DNA from: Perognathus longimembris pacificus
Lineage: Eukaryota; Chordata; Mammalia; Rodentia; Heteromyidae
Length of the DNA: 64,000 nucleotides
Direction: 5' to 3'
Assembly (NCBI RefSeq): GCF_023159225.1
Contig: NC_063168.1
Location: forward strand, 40,909,562 to 40,973,561
The notes beneath the pieces were generated by a model. It did not search any database. It worked only from the letters and a program-made list of their open reading frames with translations, and was not told the DNA's origin. Every line of letters begins with the position of its first letter. Positions within the stretch are counted from its first letter, which is position 1. Below, one piece after another: positions 22,564-33,544 of the stretch. The position numbers and the translations under genes were made by a program.

Positions 22564-22767
22564 TTTTTTTTTTTTGCCAGTCCTGGGGCTTGGACTCAGG
22601 GCCTGATCACTGTCCCTGGCTCCTTTTTGCTCAAGGCTAGCACTCTGCCACTTGAGCCATAGTGCCACTTCTGGCCATTTTCTGTATATGTGGTGCTGGG
22701 GAATCGAACCCAGGGCCTCATGTATATGAGGCAGGCACTCTTGCCACTAGGCCATATCCCCAGCCCT
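22564..22767 (-). mobile_element. IDL-Geo SINE with target-site duplication
   Basis: This is a full-length minus-strand copy with a T-rich tail at the left, the Geo half and an ID-like half with an intact B box (gggttcgattcc on the SINE strand). Direct repeats tcccttgtattttt flank it at 22550-22563 and 22768-22781; the left one merges into the tail. Confidence 0.92.
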
Positions 22768-22952
22768 TCCCTTGTATTTTTAATATTAAAAACATATCCT
22801 TTAAATCTCATTTATGTCATTTTTGTCTTCTGAAGTTTGTTTTTGTGCATGGCTTTAAAGATCTGGGTACATTTTCGGGGGGGGGGTCTGAATGTGATTA
22901 TGCTTAAAGTATCTTTGCTTTATCCCATGGGTTGACTTTAAAAACTTACATC

Positions 22953-23185
22953 TAGCAGGTACCTGTAGCACATGCCTATAATCCTAGCTATTCAGGAGGC
23001 TGAATTCTGAGGTTCAAGGTTCTAAGGCAATCCAGTCAGGAAAGTCTGAGAGATTCTTTCTTATCTGTCAAAAAGCTTGATTTGGAGCTGTGGTTTAAGT
23101 GGTAGAGCATTATCCTTGAGTAAAAATGTTAAGACAGTGCCCAGGACCCAAGTCCAAGCCTCAGGGCCAATACCAAACGACAAAA
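22953..23185 (+). mobile_element. 7SL/B1-like plus Geo composite SINE
   Basis: This plus-strand copy shows the order directly: a B1-like head (cacatgcctataatcctagc, ttcaggaggctga), the gaaagtctgagag middle block, the Geo half (ggagctgtggtttaagtggt) and an AC-rich tail. Confidence 0.85.
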
Positions 23186-25035
23186 TTTTCATCTAACAAG
23201 ATTTTTAAAAATCGTATTATGATTATATTAGTTTTATTCAATTGAAAAACCATGTAGTGTGTTTGGGCCCTTCGAAAAAGAAGTGTAATTAACACTATCC
23301 CTTAATTCTGCAGATGATTTATTGCCAGTATCAAGGACAAATAGATACTCTTGTTCTCTTTAAAAATACTCCAGCATCTGCTAAAAACTCCAAACCTATG
23401 CCATATTTAATTTTCTTTGTATATAGACCATTAATTCATTGTATAAAGCTTTTTGTTTTTCTTAGTGTTTGTGATTGTCTCTCATAGGCTAGCAGTATAG
23501 AAAGGACGACCAGTAGCAAAATTAAAACAAAGTTAACTCTGATTTTTTAAATTATTTTTATGCTGATAAGTAAGATTCAGTTGGTAGACATCTGAATAAT
23601 TAATTTATTATGACACTGAAGGTTTTAGATCCGAAGTCAGACATGAACAAGCATAGTTAAAAGCAGGTTACAATCTGTGGTTCATCTTGTTCTAATTACA
23701 AGAAGTTTTACTTGCTGCTGGTGTTCCACACATGAGCACACCATAAAGAAGTCCCTCTGAAATCTGGGGTTCAGATAGATATCAAGTAACTCTCACATTC
23801 CTATTGAAAGGTAAGTCCTAAATTGGTTGGGGGTCTTATAGAAGTGATTTCTTTCTTGATGGAGGGTGAAGAAAAGGCCTCGGGAAATGTTATATCTTTC
23901 CAGGTAGCAGAGAGAAGTAAAGAGAAGGTTTGTGAAGAAACGAAATAAAACATTAAATCTCTCAAAGGGCTTGTTATCAATGTAGCAACATGACTATTAT
24001 GTGACACAGAATAATGCACAGTAAGACTTCAAAAATCAGACAATTGCCACAGTTAGAGTTATTTTAAGATACTGGAGACATCCTTAGGTTCTTTCAATGT
24101 AGCATTATTTTAAAAATGATAGATTACATGCTTAGAATAGGGACAAGTGGTAAGAAAAATGAGAATGCCAGCCTTACAGTGTAAATTTAGCAAAAAAATA
24201 AAAATCTCTCCTGAAATATTAAATGAACAAACATGCTGGTTGGGTTCATTTGCTTCATTTTTCTCCTCTGGTTTCGTGTTCCTAAATTATCAATTAGCTC
24301 TTAGTGACACCTGGGGACCAGAGACCCTTACCAGTAGTCTTAGTAAACGTTCAGTGGCTTATCTTATTTATTCCTTTCTCTTGGCTAAAAGAAACAAATA
24401 AACAAAAATGAAAAAAAATCCAAACCCTGATTTGAAATTAATTTTCTTTTGAATATTGGGTATACCATACTATGTCTATGCTAGAAACTATACATTTAAC
24501 CTTAACATTAATGCCTACTAAGAATAATAGTAGATATGGATTTTTGGATTAATATCTGGATATATTTCAGTACAAGTGTTAGCAACCTCTGTTTGGTAAA
24601 TATAAGCCATACTGAGGGCTCATGCACTTGAACAACAGTCATAAAAATTATGTTTTATGAAGCTAGAGTGGTTATCATGCTAGTCTAAGTTTATGAGCTT
24701 ATTAAGTCCTTGACAAGCCACCAATAGCCATGTAGCTCAGTCTTTTCAAGTAACAAAAATTTAATAATCTAGAAGAGGAGTGGGTAGAGTTGATAATGCA
24801 CTTTATTTAATACATAGTTCATTTTAGCACATCCTTTGAATTTGAATACTTCAGAGTGGTTGTGATTCAAATTACATAGCAGCACGAATAAAAACATTTT
24901 CTTTGAAAAATGAGTGACTGAGAACATTAAACTAGTTTTTATGAGAAAAATGTATGTTCTCTTACAAAACCACTGCTGTATCATTTCAAGAGCACACTGA
25001 ATAATGTCATGACGTCAAATTTTTATGAATTGACA
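23186..25035. other. Unassigned DNA
   Basis: I recognise no repeat or gene in these 1.85 kb. Open frames at 23801-24019, 24147-24401 and 24769-24984 are short and without motifs. It is one of the longest stretches free of recognisable young repeats. Confidence 0.4.
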
Positions 25036-25050
25036 TTTATGAATACTTTT

Positions 25051-25141
25051 TTCTTTCTTTTTCTTTTGTTGGTACTAGGGATCGAACCCAGGACATTGCA
25101 CTTGTGAAGCAAATGCTTTGCCACTAAGCTACATCTCAGCC
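25051..25141 (-). mobile_element. ID-type SINE with 15-bp target-site duplication
   Basis: On the minus strand it reads ggctgagatgtagcttagtg ... gggttcgatccctagtacc with an A/G-rich tail. The B box is intact. Perfect direct repeats tttatgaatactttt flank it at 25036-25050 and 25142-25156. It is a single monomer without a Geo half. Confidence 0.9.
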
Positions 25142-25156
25142 TTTATGAATACTTTT

Positions 25157-25560
25157 GATTTAAAGGTGATAATAGAAGGGCATGTAGGGAAAATAGAATC
25201 TCTAATATTATACTATACAGGACTATGGTAATGAATAAACACAATGACTAGAAATTATAGGACAAAGTATGCTTACTTTTCAACATCATATGAAGAAAAT
25301 AAGCATTGGAATGGCAAGACTAGAGGAACTGAAATCCAGTTTGTAGAAATTCAAGTGACCAATAACTACACATTTTTACCTCCAACTTCCATACATAGTA
25401 TTTACCTCTTCAAAAAGATTCAGCTGTGCTCAGGCTTTAACATTGTATCAGAGTTTATTTAGCCTCAAATAATTATTTTGTATTGTAGAAATTTAGAATG
25501 TTATATCTGTTTATGAAAGATGTAGGTAATTACCTATGATATAAAAGGTGAACTACTTTA
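25157..25560. other. Unassigned DNA
   Basis: The 72-codon plus frame at 25244-25462 has no known motif. No repeat is recognised. Confidence 0.4.
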
Positions 25561-25604
25561 GCATATAGTACAGATAGTCCCTGTTTTATGATGGTCTGGC
25601 TTAA

Positions 25605-26575
25605 AAATATATAATTTTATTGTTATTATTCAAGTGTTGTACAGAGGGGTTACATTTTATAAGTCAGGTAATGAGCACATTTCTTTTTCTTTTCTTTTTT
25701 TTTTTTGGTTCCCTGACTGGGAATCTGTCAACCCTTCACATTTCCCCAGTTTCCCCCTCCCATTTCTGCCAACAATTTACACAGTTCATTTTCCACATAG
25801 TGTATACTAAATAACATGATTGCATTTGTTCACTCTTCCTACCTCCCTTCTCCAACCCCTCCTCCTCTAAAAAGCAAAAGAAAGCAAAAACTTCACCACA
25901 TCTAACAACAACAACAACAACAACAACAACAGCATGTTTCCATTTCCATTTTTTTCAATAAAACATATTTCATAGAGTCAGAGAAATTATACCTTTGGGT
26001 TTCTCCCTTAAAGGTATCTCCCTTTATCCTTTAGGTCCTTTAGATATAAGATCATGTAATCTTCAAATAAGGATAGTTTGACTTCTTTCTTTATGTGAAT
26101 TTCTTTTATGTTTTTCTCTTGCCTTAGCGATCAGGCTATACATTCCAGAATTACATTGAAAAGGAGTGGAGACACTGGACATCCTTGCCTTGTTCCTGAC
26201 TTTAGAGGAAATGCTTTTAGTTTTCACCATTTACTATGATGTTGGCTGTTAACTTGTCATATATCATATATATCCTTATGTTTAGGTATGTTCTTGCTAT
26301 TCCTAGCTTCTCCATATCTTTGAACACGAACAGATGTTGGATTTTGTTGAAGGCTTTTTCTGTATCTATTGAGATGATCATGTGGTTCTTGCCTTGTCTG
26401 TTAATGTGACATGTTTATTGATTTATGCATATTAAATCAACCTTGTATTTCTGGGATAAAACCTACTTGATCATAGTGTATAATTTTTTTTATTACTTGT
26501 TAAATTCTATTGGCTAGTGTTTCATTAGGGAGTTTTGCAATTGTGTTTATTAGTTTGACTTTTAATTTTTAACAA
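25605..26575 (-). mobile_element. Older LINE-1 fragment (copy E)
   Basis: Minus-strand 3'UTR sequence (attcaagtgttgtacagagg) lies at 25605-25990 and joins directly to the ORF2 RT region at 26000-26560, where the phrases ttgccttgttcctgacttta and gagatgatcatgtggttctt mirror copies A and J. The ORF2 C-terminus between them is missing, so the element has an internal deletion. Frames are destroyed. Confidence 0.7.
25904..25931. repeat. (CAA)n microsatellite
   Basis: Nine CAA units within the L1 3'UTR of copy E. Confidence 0.92.
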
Positions 26576-26960
26576 ACGCAATATGCATTCATGGTGTGGT
26601 GGAGAAGTTATGTTTTCCCTTGGCTAGATCAGGACAATACTCTCCTCCTGCTGCTGGTTAGCTGCAGTCAGCTGTGCAAACATGAAGAGAATCAACCTAC
26701 ACTCTAAAGCTTACGGGGATGTTAGGTTATGATTTTAGGGGTACTAAAAGCATCCTATAAATCCATTATTTCACTGTTAAAAACTAGGTGCTTCCAAGTG
26801 ACTGGTTGGTTAAACCTTTGGAGGACAGCATTTGCTCAGAAACACTCAACTTTTCCTGTGGTAGAAAATAGCCTCCGAGTTAAGGGAAGACAGCTCCCAG
26901 GGTTTCCTCTGAATGTGGCAAAGTTTTATATAAGTTTGACTGTGAAAGAGTGGTTCTAGA

Positions 26961-27870
26961 TTGGAAGGCAGTTGGCTCCAGTTCAAGATGACTAAAACTG
27001 CTTCTCTTTCAAATGCTATACAGGAGGAGGCAGGACATATCAGTCCTCACATCTAGTTTCTGTCTTTTTGGAAGGAAAAAAATAGTTCTAAATATCTCCT
27101 AATAACAGTGTCAAGCACAATTAAGATTAGGAACAAGCAGACCTTCCTTAGCACACCCACATGTTCCAAGTCTTTTGGCATCTATTGTTATGGCCTTTTA
27201 TTCTTAATTATATTTTAGATGTCTACTTGTCTTGTCAGAAGTTACATAGCAAGTAACAAATCTTAAAATGTGATAATTATTTTTATGAAATAAAAAACAA
27301 ATGGCTACAAAGGAAAGATGGTTTGCATGGCTAGTTCATGTAAAGAAGTCCCATTTTTTTTTTTCACAGTTTCTGGCTTGAACTTCTCTTGTAGTGTATG
27401 TTTGAGTTAAATTGTTATTTTTACCAGTTGTGTAGAAATGAGGTAAGTTACTTAGCTTCCAGTAATTGCACATTTCCTCCATAATGTGGGTATCACAATG
27501 TCTCCCTTACAAGTCATGGATATCACTACAATTGGTAAAATGTGCAGCACTATACAAAAACATATGGAGAAACTTCCTCCATTTGACTTTGTAAATGGAA
27601 AGAGTCAAAGTAACAAAGAAGAGATTATATTCTGAAAGGAGGAGGGGAAGCACACTGGGAATAAAAAAAAAGATAAGAGAGCTGAAACTCACAAAGAAAC
27701 AGAAAGGCAGCAGAAAAAAGTAGAAAACAGCTTGTGGCTCCTGGAGCTTGAAGAGAGAGTAGCTAAAGGGTAATCCCATACTTCCTTCAAACCTTACATC
27801 TGGTGTGGAGACTTGGTATGGTAGTGACTATTCCTGTATACCAGACTTGCTTGGAGAAAAAACAATTTTT
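26961..27870. other. Unassigned DNA, possible MIR piece
   Basis: A segment at 27430-27500 (gaggtaagttacttagcttc ... cataatgtgggtatcac) resembles MIR weakly. The 90-codon minus frame at 27507-27779 has no family motif. Confidence 0.4.
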
Positions 27871-27879
27871 TTGCTCCTT

Positions 27880-29260
27880 ACCTCAGAATACTATTGCCAG
27901 GTGATATCTTGAGCAGAGGCCTATTGTCTGAGACTGAATTACTATGAGCACCCCTCTGAAAAGGAATAACTCGCTTAGAGAGTCTGAGGTGACATTACCA
28001 CAGCATTTGTATGGAAGATAGTTAAGGGAATAAAAGGATGAGACATGGATCTGCCAAGAAATTTAGGCAGGGACAGACACAGTGGGTTGAGGCACTGCCT
28101 TTTTTTGTGATAATTTCCAGAACTCAATCCTCTGTTTTCTCCACACACACTGAAATACACTGGAATGCATCTCTAGGTTTGATTGCTTACTACTATTTGA
28201 GAAATAAACTGAGGGGCTTGTGGACAAAGGAAGAACCTGCCAACCCACAGACTTCAAAGCTCCCAGTAAACAAAAATGGAAAGCTCCTAATGAAAGAAGC
28301 TCTGAAGCACACAATTGAGTTTTGATCAGCCACCCCTTAGCCACGTGCAACACCAATATGTAAACTAGGTACTACAGAGACTTCAGCTAGATTTCTTCTC
28401 TTTGAGTGGATAGTGGGTTTGTCTGGGTGCCCCCAGAACATGGGTGAATGTTGGGCTGTGAAGTTTTATCTCCAGTTCATAGATGAGAAACTGCAACTCA
28501 ACTCTGGCCCAATTCAGAACTTCTTGAAACATTGAAAATACTTGAGCTGGTAGACTAATGGTAATTAAAACCTCCAACCAATGGCTTCTCCTTAGATATG
28601 GAAACCCCAACACAAATACATAGAAATATGAAAAAACAACAGCAAAGCTACTTGACTCCTCCAAAAGTCAATGACTCCATAATAGTGGAATCCATGATAG
28701 TAATGTTGATGGAATCTCAGTTAAAGAATTATTATAAAAATTATCAAATGGGGCCGGGAATATAGCCTAGTGGCAAGAGTGCTTGCCTTGTATACATGAA
28801 GCCCTGGGTTTGATTCCCCAGCACCACATATATAGAAAATGGCCAGAAGTCGCGCTGTAGCTCAAGTGGCAGAGTGCTAGCCTTGAGCATAAAGAAGCCA
28901 GGGACAGTGCTCAGGCCCTGAGTCCAAGACCCAGGACTGGCAAAAAAAAAAAAAATCAATAGAAAAAGATTATCAAATGAAATTGAAGAGGTTATAAATA
29001 AACACTTTAATAAACTCCAACAAAGTGCAATTAGACCTCCTAATAAACTAAGGAAGACAATGTAAGTTGTATAACAGCAATTCAAAAAGTAAATAGAAAT
29101 TCTGAAAGTTAACAAATTCTAGAAATAAAAATCTCAGTAAATTCAAGCTCAGTTGAAATGCTTGCCAATAGTCTGAATCAGTTAAGACAAACTATCAGGG
29201 CTTGAAGACAAGGTAGGTAAATTAGAACATTTGGATAAGGCCTAGGAAATGATTTTTTTT
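27880..29260 (+). mobile_element. Ancient L1M 5'UTR/ORF1 region
   Basis: Diverged plus-strand sequence whose phrases (aagaattattataaaaatta, aaattgaagaggttataaat, aataaactccaac) follow the ORF1 coiled-coil region of old mammalian L1M elements, preceded by 5'UTR-like sequence. An IDL-Geo interrupts it at 28751-28968. A half-L1 (HAL1-type) element is an alternative. No frame is open across it. Confidence 0.5.
28751..28968 (+). mobile_element. IDL-Geo SINE with target-site duplication
   Basis: This is a full-length plus-strand copy with an intact-looking left half (gggtttgattcc B box), the Geo half (gcgctgtagctcaagtggca) and an A tail interrupted by tcaatag. Direct repeats attatcaaatg flank it at 28740-28750 and 28969-28979. 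It lies inside the ancient L1M ORF1 region. Confidence 0.93.
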
Positions 29261-29329
29261 TGCCAAGTGCTGTTTGAATATTTATAACATCATTCAGGGC
29301 TATATAAAATTATCAACTTACAAATTCAC

Positions 29330-30545
29330 TTGCTATATTTTCTTACACAACTCACACTTAACATGATGGCTTGAAGTGCTTCTCTTTGTTGATGCAGACA
29401 AGGTTTGCTGGTGTTAATGATGTTCTTTGAAAATTTTCCAGCTTAAGTTGGTCAGTCTGGGGTTCAGCCAACAGTTTGCAATACTAAGTTTGAAAAGAAC
29501 TACTAGCAGTAAGTTATTCCAAACACAGATGCATATTTCAATGTATGTCACCTTGTTGTGGGAAAATGATCATTGTTTATGTAACATTTATGGGACTCAA
29601 GCAGTAGAAGTTCTTATACCTCTCAGGTCCTATTGCTTTTTGACAGAGTAGTTTTGTGTTATATGTCATAGGTACATGTTATCAGATAGTTCCACATCCA
29701 ATGAGGTAGCAAAGATGTTCAATTCCATTTTTTCTTTTTTTACTTTTCACATCTCTGACTTTTTCATTCAAAACCACCATTAATTTGCACATCTGCACTG
29801 GCAAAATATTCAAGCATCACAGAAGGATTTTTGTCTTTCCAGACTACAGAATTGCACCATGGTATTCCTTTTAAGTTGCACTTTCCAAAGCCTTCAGTTT
29901 TTAAATAATTTCACATTTAAAACCTGAAAGCTGAGAAGCTGGTTGGGGACCTGCAGCTTGACATTCGCCTCACTTGGTGATCTTTGTCATGAACTCCAGA
30001 TCACAAAGCCCAGTTACTATCATTGAGTTCCTCGACAGGTTTTCCTGTCATCTCCATGAACTACTTGGCTTCATCCCATAGTTCATAAAACCTCATGAGT
30101 GTATTCGTGTGACTTAGCCACTGTACTCCATGGTGCTAAACTAGATTATTTTATTCAGAGTCAAGACAATTTAGTAACAAACTGGCACGATCAGCATTAA
30201 AAAAAGCATGGAACTAGTGTTGACCTGATATTGTTGAGCCACAGTGACTGTGCAGAGACTTCCTTGGTTTATGAGACAGTGGCATATAATTAAGTCACTG
30301 AGTTAAGACCGAGAATTCAGTTTTTTTTTTCTGGACAAATTAAATTTGCTTTGTGTGTTAACCATAGCTAGAGTGCCATCTGTAGTAAGGCCATTGGTTG
30401 AATTTTAGCTCAAGGTTTTCCTTTGATAAAACAAATCTATAACTCTTGTAGTGCTGTGTATGACTCCCAGTGACAATAGTTCCCCTCCCAGGTCAAACTC
30501 TGCAGTGATGATACTTTCAGCAAATTAGGAGGATACATCAGCACA
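29330..30545 (-). pseudogene. Decayed hAT-type transposase-like coding relic
   Basis: Translating the minus strand in shifting frames gives short blocks in the order expected for hAT-derived proteins of the ZBED5/GTF2IRD2/FAM200 type. A TTDGTLAMV block lies near 30380, HCLINQGSLC near 30270, FYELWDEAK and MTGKPVEELNDSNWAL near 30010-30090, and DLEFMTKITK near 29970. These correspond to the middle and C-terminal RNase H-like/dimerisation region of such transposases. There are many stops and frameshifts and no start. It could be the remains of a transposon or a retrocopy of a domesticated gene. It lies between two ancient L1M pieces. I found no terminal inverted repeats or target-site duplication by eye. 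Confidence 0.55.
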
Positions 30546-30559
30546 CAAAAATGAGTAGC

Positions 30560-31290
30560 CATTCAGTATTCAATAATTATCAGGCTAAGAAAGAAATCAG
30601 GCTAATAATCCCACATGTAACAATTTCAAAAATACATAGGAATTGACTAAAGCACATACAATAATTGAAGAAGACACAGTAAGTTGGAAGGACCTCTCAT
30701 ATTCAAAGATTGGTGGTTAGTAGTATGAAAATGTCTAAATACTACTAAAAGTTATCAATGCAATCTCCATCAAAATTCCAATGTTATTCTTCATAGAAAT
30801 AACAAAATCAATGCTAAGATTCAGGATTGCAAATTCAATAACCATAGCAATAGTAAGTTAAAAGCGCAGTGCTGGAGGCGTCCTACTATCTGACTTCAAA
30901 TATGATACAGAGAAAGCATTAAAATAGACAATAAACCAATGGAACAGAGAGGAAGACCCAGAAGTAAACCTACAAAGCTATAGACGTCTTATTTTTGGCA
31001 GAGGTGCCAAAAAAAAAAAAACATTGGAGAAAAAGATTGCCTTGTCAATACATGATGTTGAGATAACTGAATATCATGGGGTAGAAAATTGAAACTGAAT
31101 TCCTATCTCTTTCCCTGTAAAAAAATAAATCCAAAATGGATCAAAGATGTTAAGACTTGAAATTCTGAAATTCTATGGAGAAAATATTTTGAAGATACAA
31201 GGATAGGTAGCTTTCTGAATATGCCTCTAGTATTTCAGAATAATTGCAAGAATTACATCAAATTAGAAAGTAATTATCAGAATGTGGAAA
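30560..31290 (+). mobile_element. Ancient L1M ORF2 fragment (copy G)
   Basis: The plus-strand sequence reads, with breaks, as ORF2 after the RT core: a WKDLSYSKIGG-like stretch, INAISIKIPMLFF, NQWNREEDPEVNLQSY-like and SKMDQRC-like blocks. It is heavily diverged and has no open frame. Confidence 0.65.
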
Positions 31291-31690
31291 TGGCCTACAG
31301 AATGGTAGCAAATTCTTGCCATCCATTATTTGGCTGTGGGTAACAAGAATATATTAAGATCTCAAAAATTAAGCACCATTCATATGAAGATATATATACA
31401 TATTTATATACACACACATATATGATGTGATAAAATATATTGGAATATTTCTTGGGATTTATTTTCTGAAGTAACATTATAGCTCAAGAGGTATAAATAT
31501 TCTTGTAGGTTTTGCCACATTTTAGTGAACTGCTTATATAAATTTGGAATCTGAATAAATGTTTAATACTTTTAATCTAAATTAGCTGATGAGTAATTGA
31601 AATACAAAGAGGGCATTTTATTTACTCCAAAAGTTAGTTAGATTAGGATTAAATTACAGGCAAGTGCATGGACTGGCCCAAAGCCATTTC
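31291..31690. other. Unassigned AT-rich DNA, possible MIR piece
   Basis: A short TA/CA-rich patch occurs at 31385-31430. A MIR-like phrase (agggcattttatttactcca) at 31610 is too weak to call. Confidence 0.4.
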
Positions 31691-31696
31691 CCTATA

Positions 31697-31760
31697 CCCT
31701 CCCTCCCTCCCTCCCTTCCTCCCTCCCTCCCTCCCTCCCTCCTTCCCTTCCTTCCTTCCT
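31697..31760. repeat. (CCCT/CCTT)n microsatellite
   Basis: A pure pyrimidine tetranucleotide run, shifting from ccct to cctt units near its right end. Confidence 0.95.
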
Positions 31761-31764
31761 AACT

Positions 31765-32310
31765 TTTTTCTTTTTTTCTTTCTACCAGATTATATCATAA
31801 AAAAGACTGAAAAAAATACAACCAAAGCATGATCACAGGACTCAAAACCCAAATCAAAGAGGAATTGTGTTGGTAGATTTCTAAAAGACATTCAGGGGTT
31901 ATGGCTTGTCTTCATCTTATTATGGACTTTGTTACTACATCTCTGGAGTTTTCAAGTATACATCTTCATAGTGACGCCGGGCTTTGTTTTCTGATAGAGA
32001 CTTGTAAGAAATAATTCTTCTTCTAGACTTTGAGTTTACACAGTTGTTTGTTGGCATTGTTTCCCAAATGATAGCAGCAATCACGTGACCACGATGAGTT
32101 AGACTTACAGATAAGGTTATTGTGCCAGTAAGTTAAACCGCTTAGTCTAGATTCTTGTTATATAACATGGTAAATGTTCTTATCCTAGAAGACCCCTATA
32201 GTTTTGTTTTATTTATCACTAAAAGCACTAACTAGTACTGTGGCCGATATCTTGTCTTTGGGCTTTCCATCTGGTTCAGTTAGTTGATGTCCTACATATA
32301 ATTATAACAG
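31765..32310. other. Unassigned DNA
   Basis: No gene or repeat recognised. Confidence 0.4.
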
Positions 32311-32536
32311 CATTTTTTTCATTTTGTTGGTCATGGGGCTTAAACTCAGGGCTTGGGTGCTGTCCCAGAGTTCATTTTGCTCAAGGCTAGTGCTCTACCA
32401 CTTTGAGCCATAGCTTCGCTTCCAATTATCTGGTAGTTAACTGGACTTTCCTGCCTTGACTAGCTTTGAACCACGACCCTCAGATCTCAGCCTTCTGAGT
32501 AGCTAGAGTTACAGACATGAGCCACCAGTGCCTTGC
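32311..32536 (-). mobile_element. 7SL/B1-like plus Geo composite SINE
   Basis: This well-preserved minus-strand copy has the Geo half (ggcttgggtgctgtcccaga, gctctaccactttgagccat), the middle block, and the B1-like head (gatctcagccttctgagtag ... catgagccaccagtgcc). Confidence 0.85.
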
Positions 32537-33540
32537 AACAAAACATTACTTACTATGGGTCACTGGCTTGCCCTGAAATGAAATCCCTGTAGAATTTGTT
32601 TCTTCCATTTGAAATGAGAGGCTGCAGAGCCCTGGCAATACTTGAAAACATGACAGCATGAATTTCAAGCTTGTGAAAGATGTGTTCTAATTTGTTACCA
32701 TCCAGGCAATTTTAGTTCAAATACCATTTTCTTCCATGAGATGTATACCATGATATGAGAGCTGAAGGTAAAGATATATTTGGTATTTCAAAATCTTCCT
32801 TACAACACCCACATGATGTCATTCTACTCTGTAAGGTCAAGAGTTTCTGTCACCTATTCTTCCAATTGGATAGCATCTTCATTAGTTAGAGCAGCTCAAA
32901 CTGATTTTCTTCCTCCTACATTATTTTTCAAAGAAAATTGGATATAATCATTTTGTAAGGAGTTTTAATATATTTTAATTTAGTTTTTGACACAGAAGAA
33001 ATAAACAGGGACTTACTTATGCTTACAGCTCTAAAGTTGGCTATTGTGCTACAGTAAATATAGCTAGTCACTAATTCCTAATGAGAATGAAATGTTTAGG
33101 TTTATATAATCATGACAAAGATATTTTATTTTGGGGAGTTTTATAATTTTTGTTGTCAATGTCTAAAATTCTGTTCAAATGTATACCTAGTTATTCTACT
33201 TCAAAAATGTTTCTTACTGTGTTTGACTGAATTACATGCAATAGGCAGGAGTACCAGGTCTTCAATATGTATCTCTCATTGAAATGTGATCTTTATTCTC
33301 ACATCTATATTTTCTGTTCCTTCCACTGGGTCCAATTTATCAACTAAACAGATGGGAAAAGAATATTTGATAAAATGTAACATTCTTTTCTGATTAAAAA
33401 AGCAAACTCAGTAATTAGGCATAGAAAGCAAAATTTTATCTCTGATAAAGGGTGCCTAGAAAAACCCACAATTAGAATCATCACTAATGTTGGAAGTATG
33501 AATGTTTTTTTCCTAAGATCAGGCATAAAATATAGGTATT
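32537..33540. other. Unassigned DNA
   Basis: No gene or clear repeat recognised in about 1 kb. Confidence 0.4.
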
Positions 33541-33544
33541 TTGT

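Larger units (their letters stand above)
25569..26960 (+). mobile_element. Ancient DNA-transposon-like repeat split by an L1
   Basis: A left part (acagatagtccctgttttat, gatggtctggctta) at 25569-25604 and a right part from about 26575 (cgcaatatgcattcatgg ... gatgttaggttatgatttta) resemble consecutive pieces of one old mammalian repeat, with L1 copy E between them. The right limit is uncertain. I do not assign the family. Confidence 0.35.

Noticed and set aside
31697..31760. CRISPR-like or other structured arrays
   Set aside because: All tandem arrays here are simple microsatellites or the single 70-bp duplication; no spacer-repeat organisation exists, and the DNA is mammalian.
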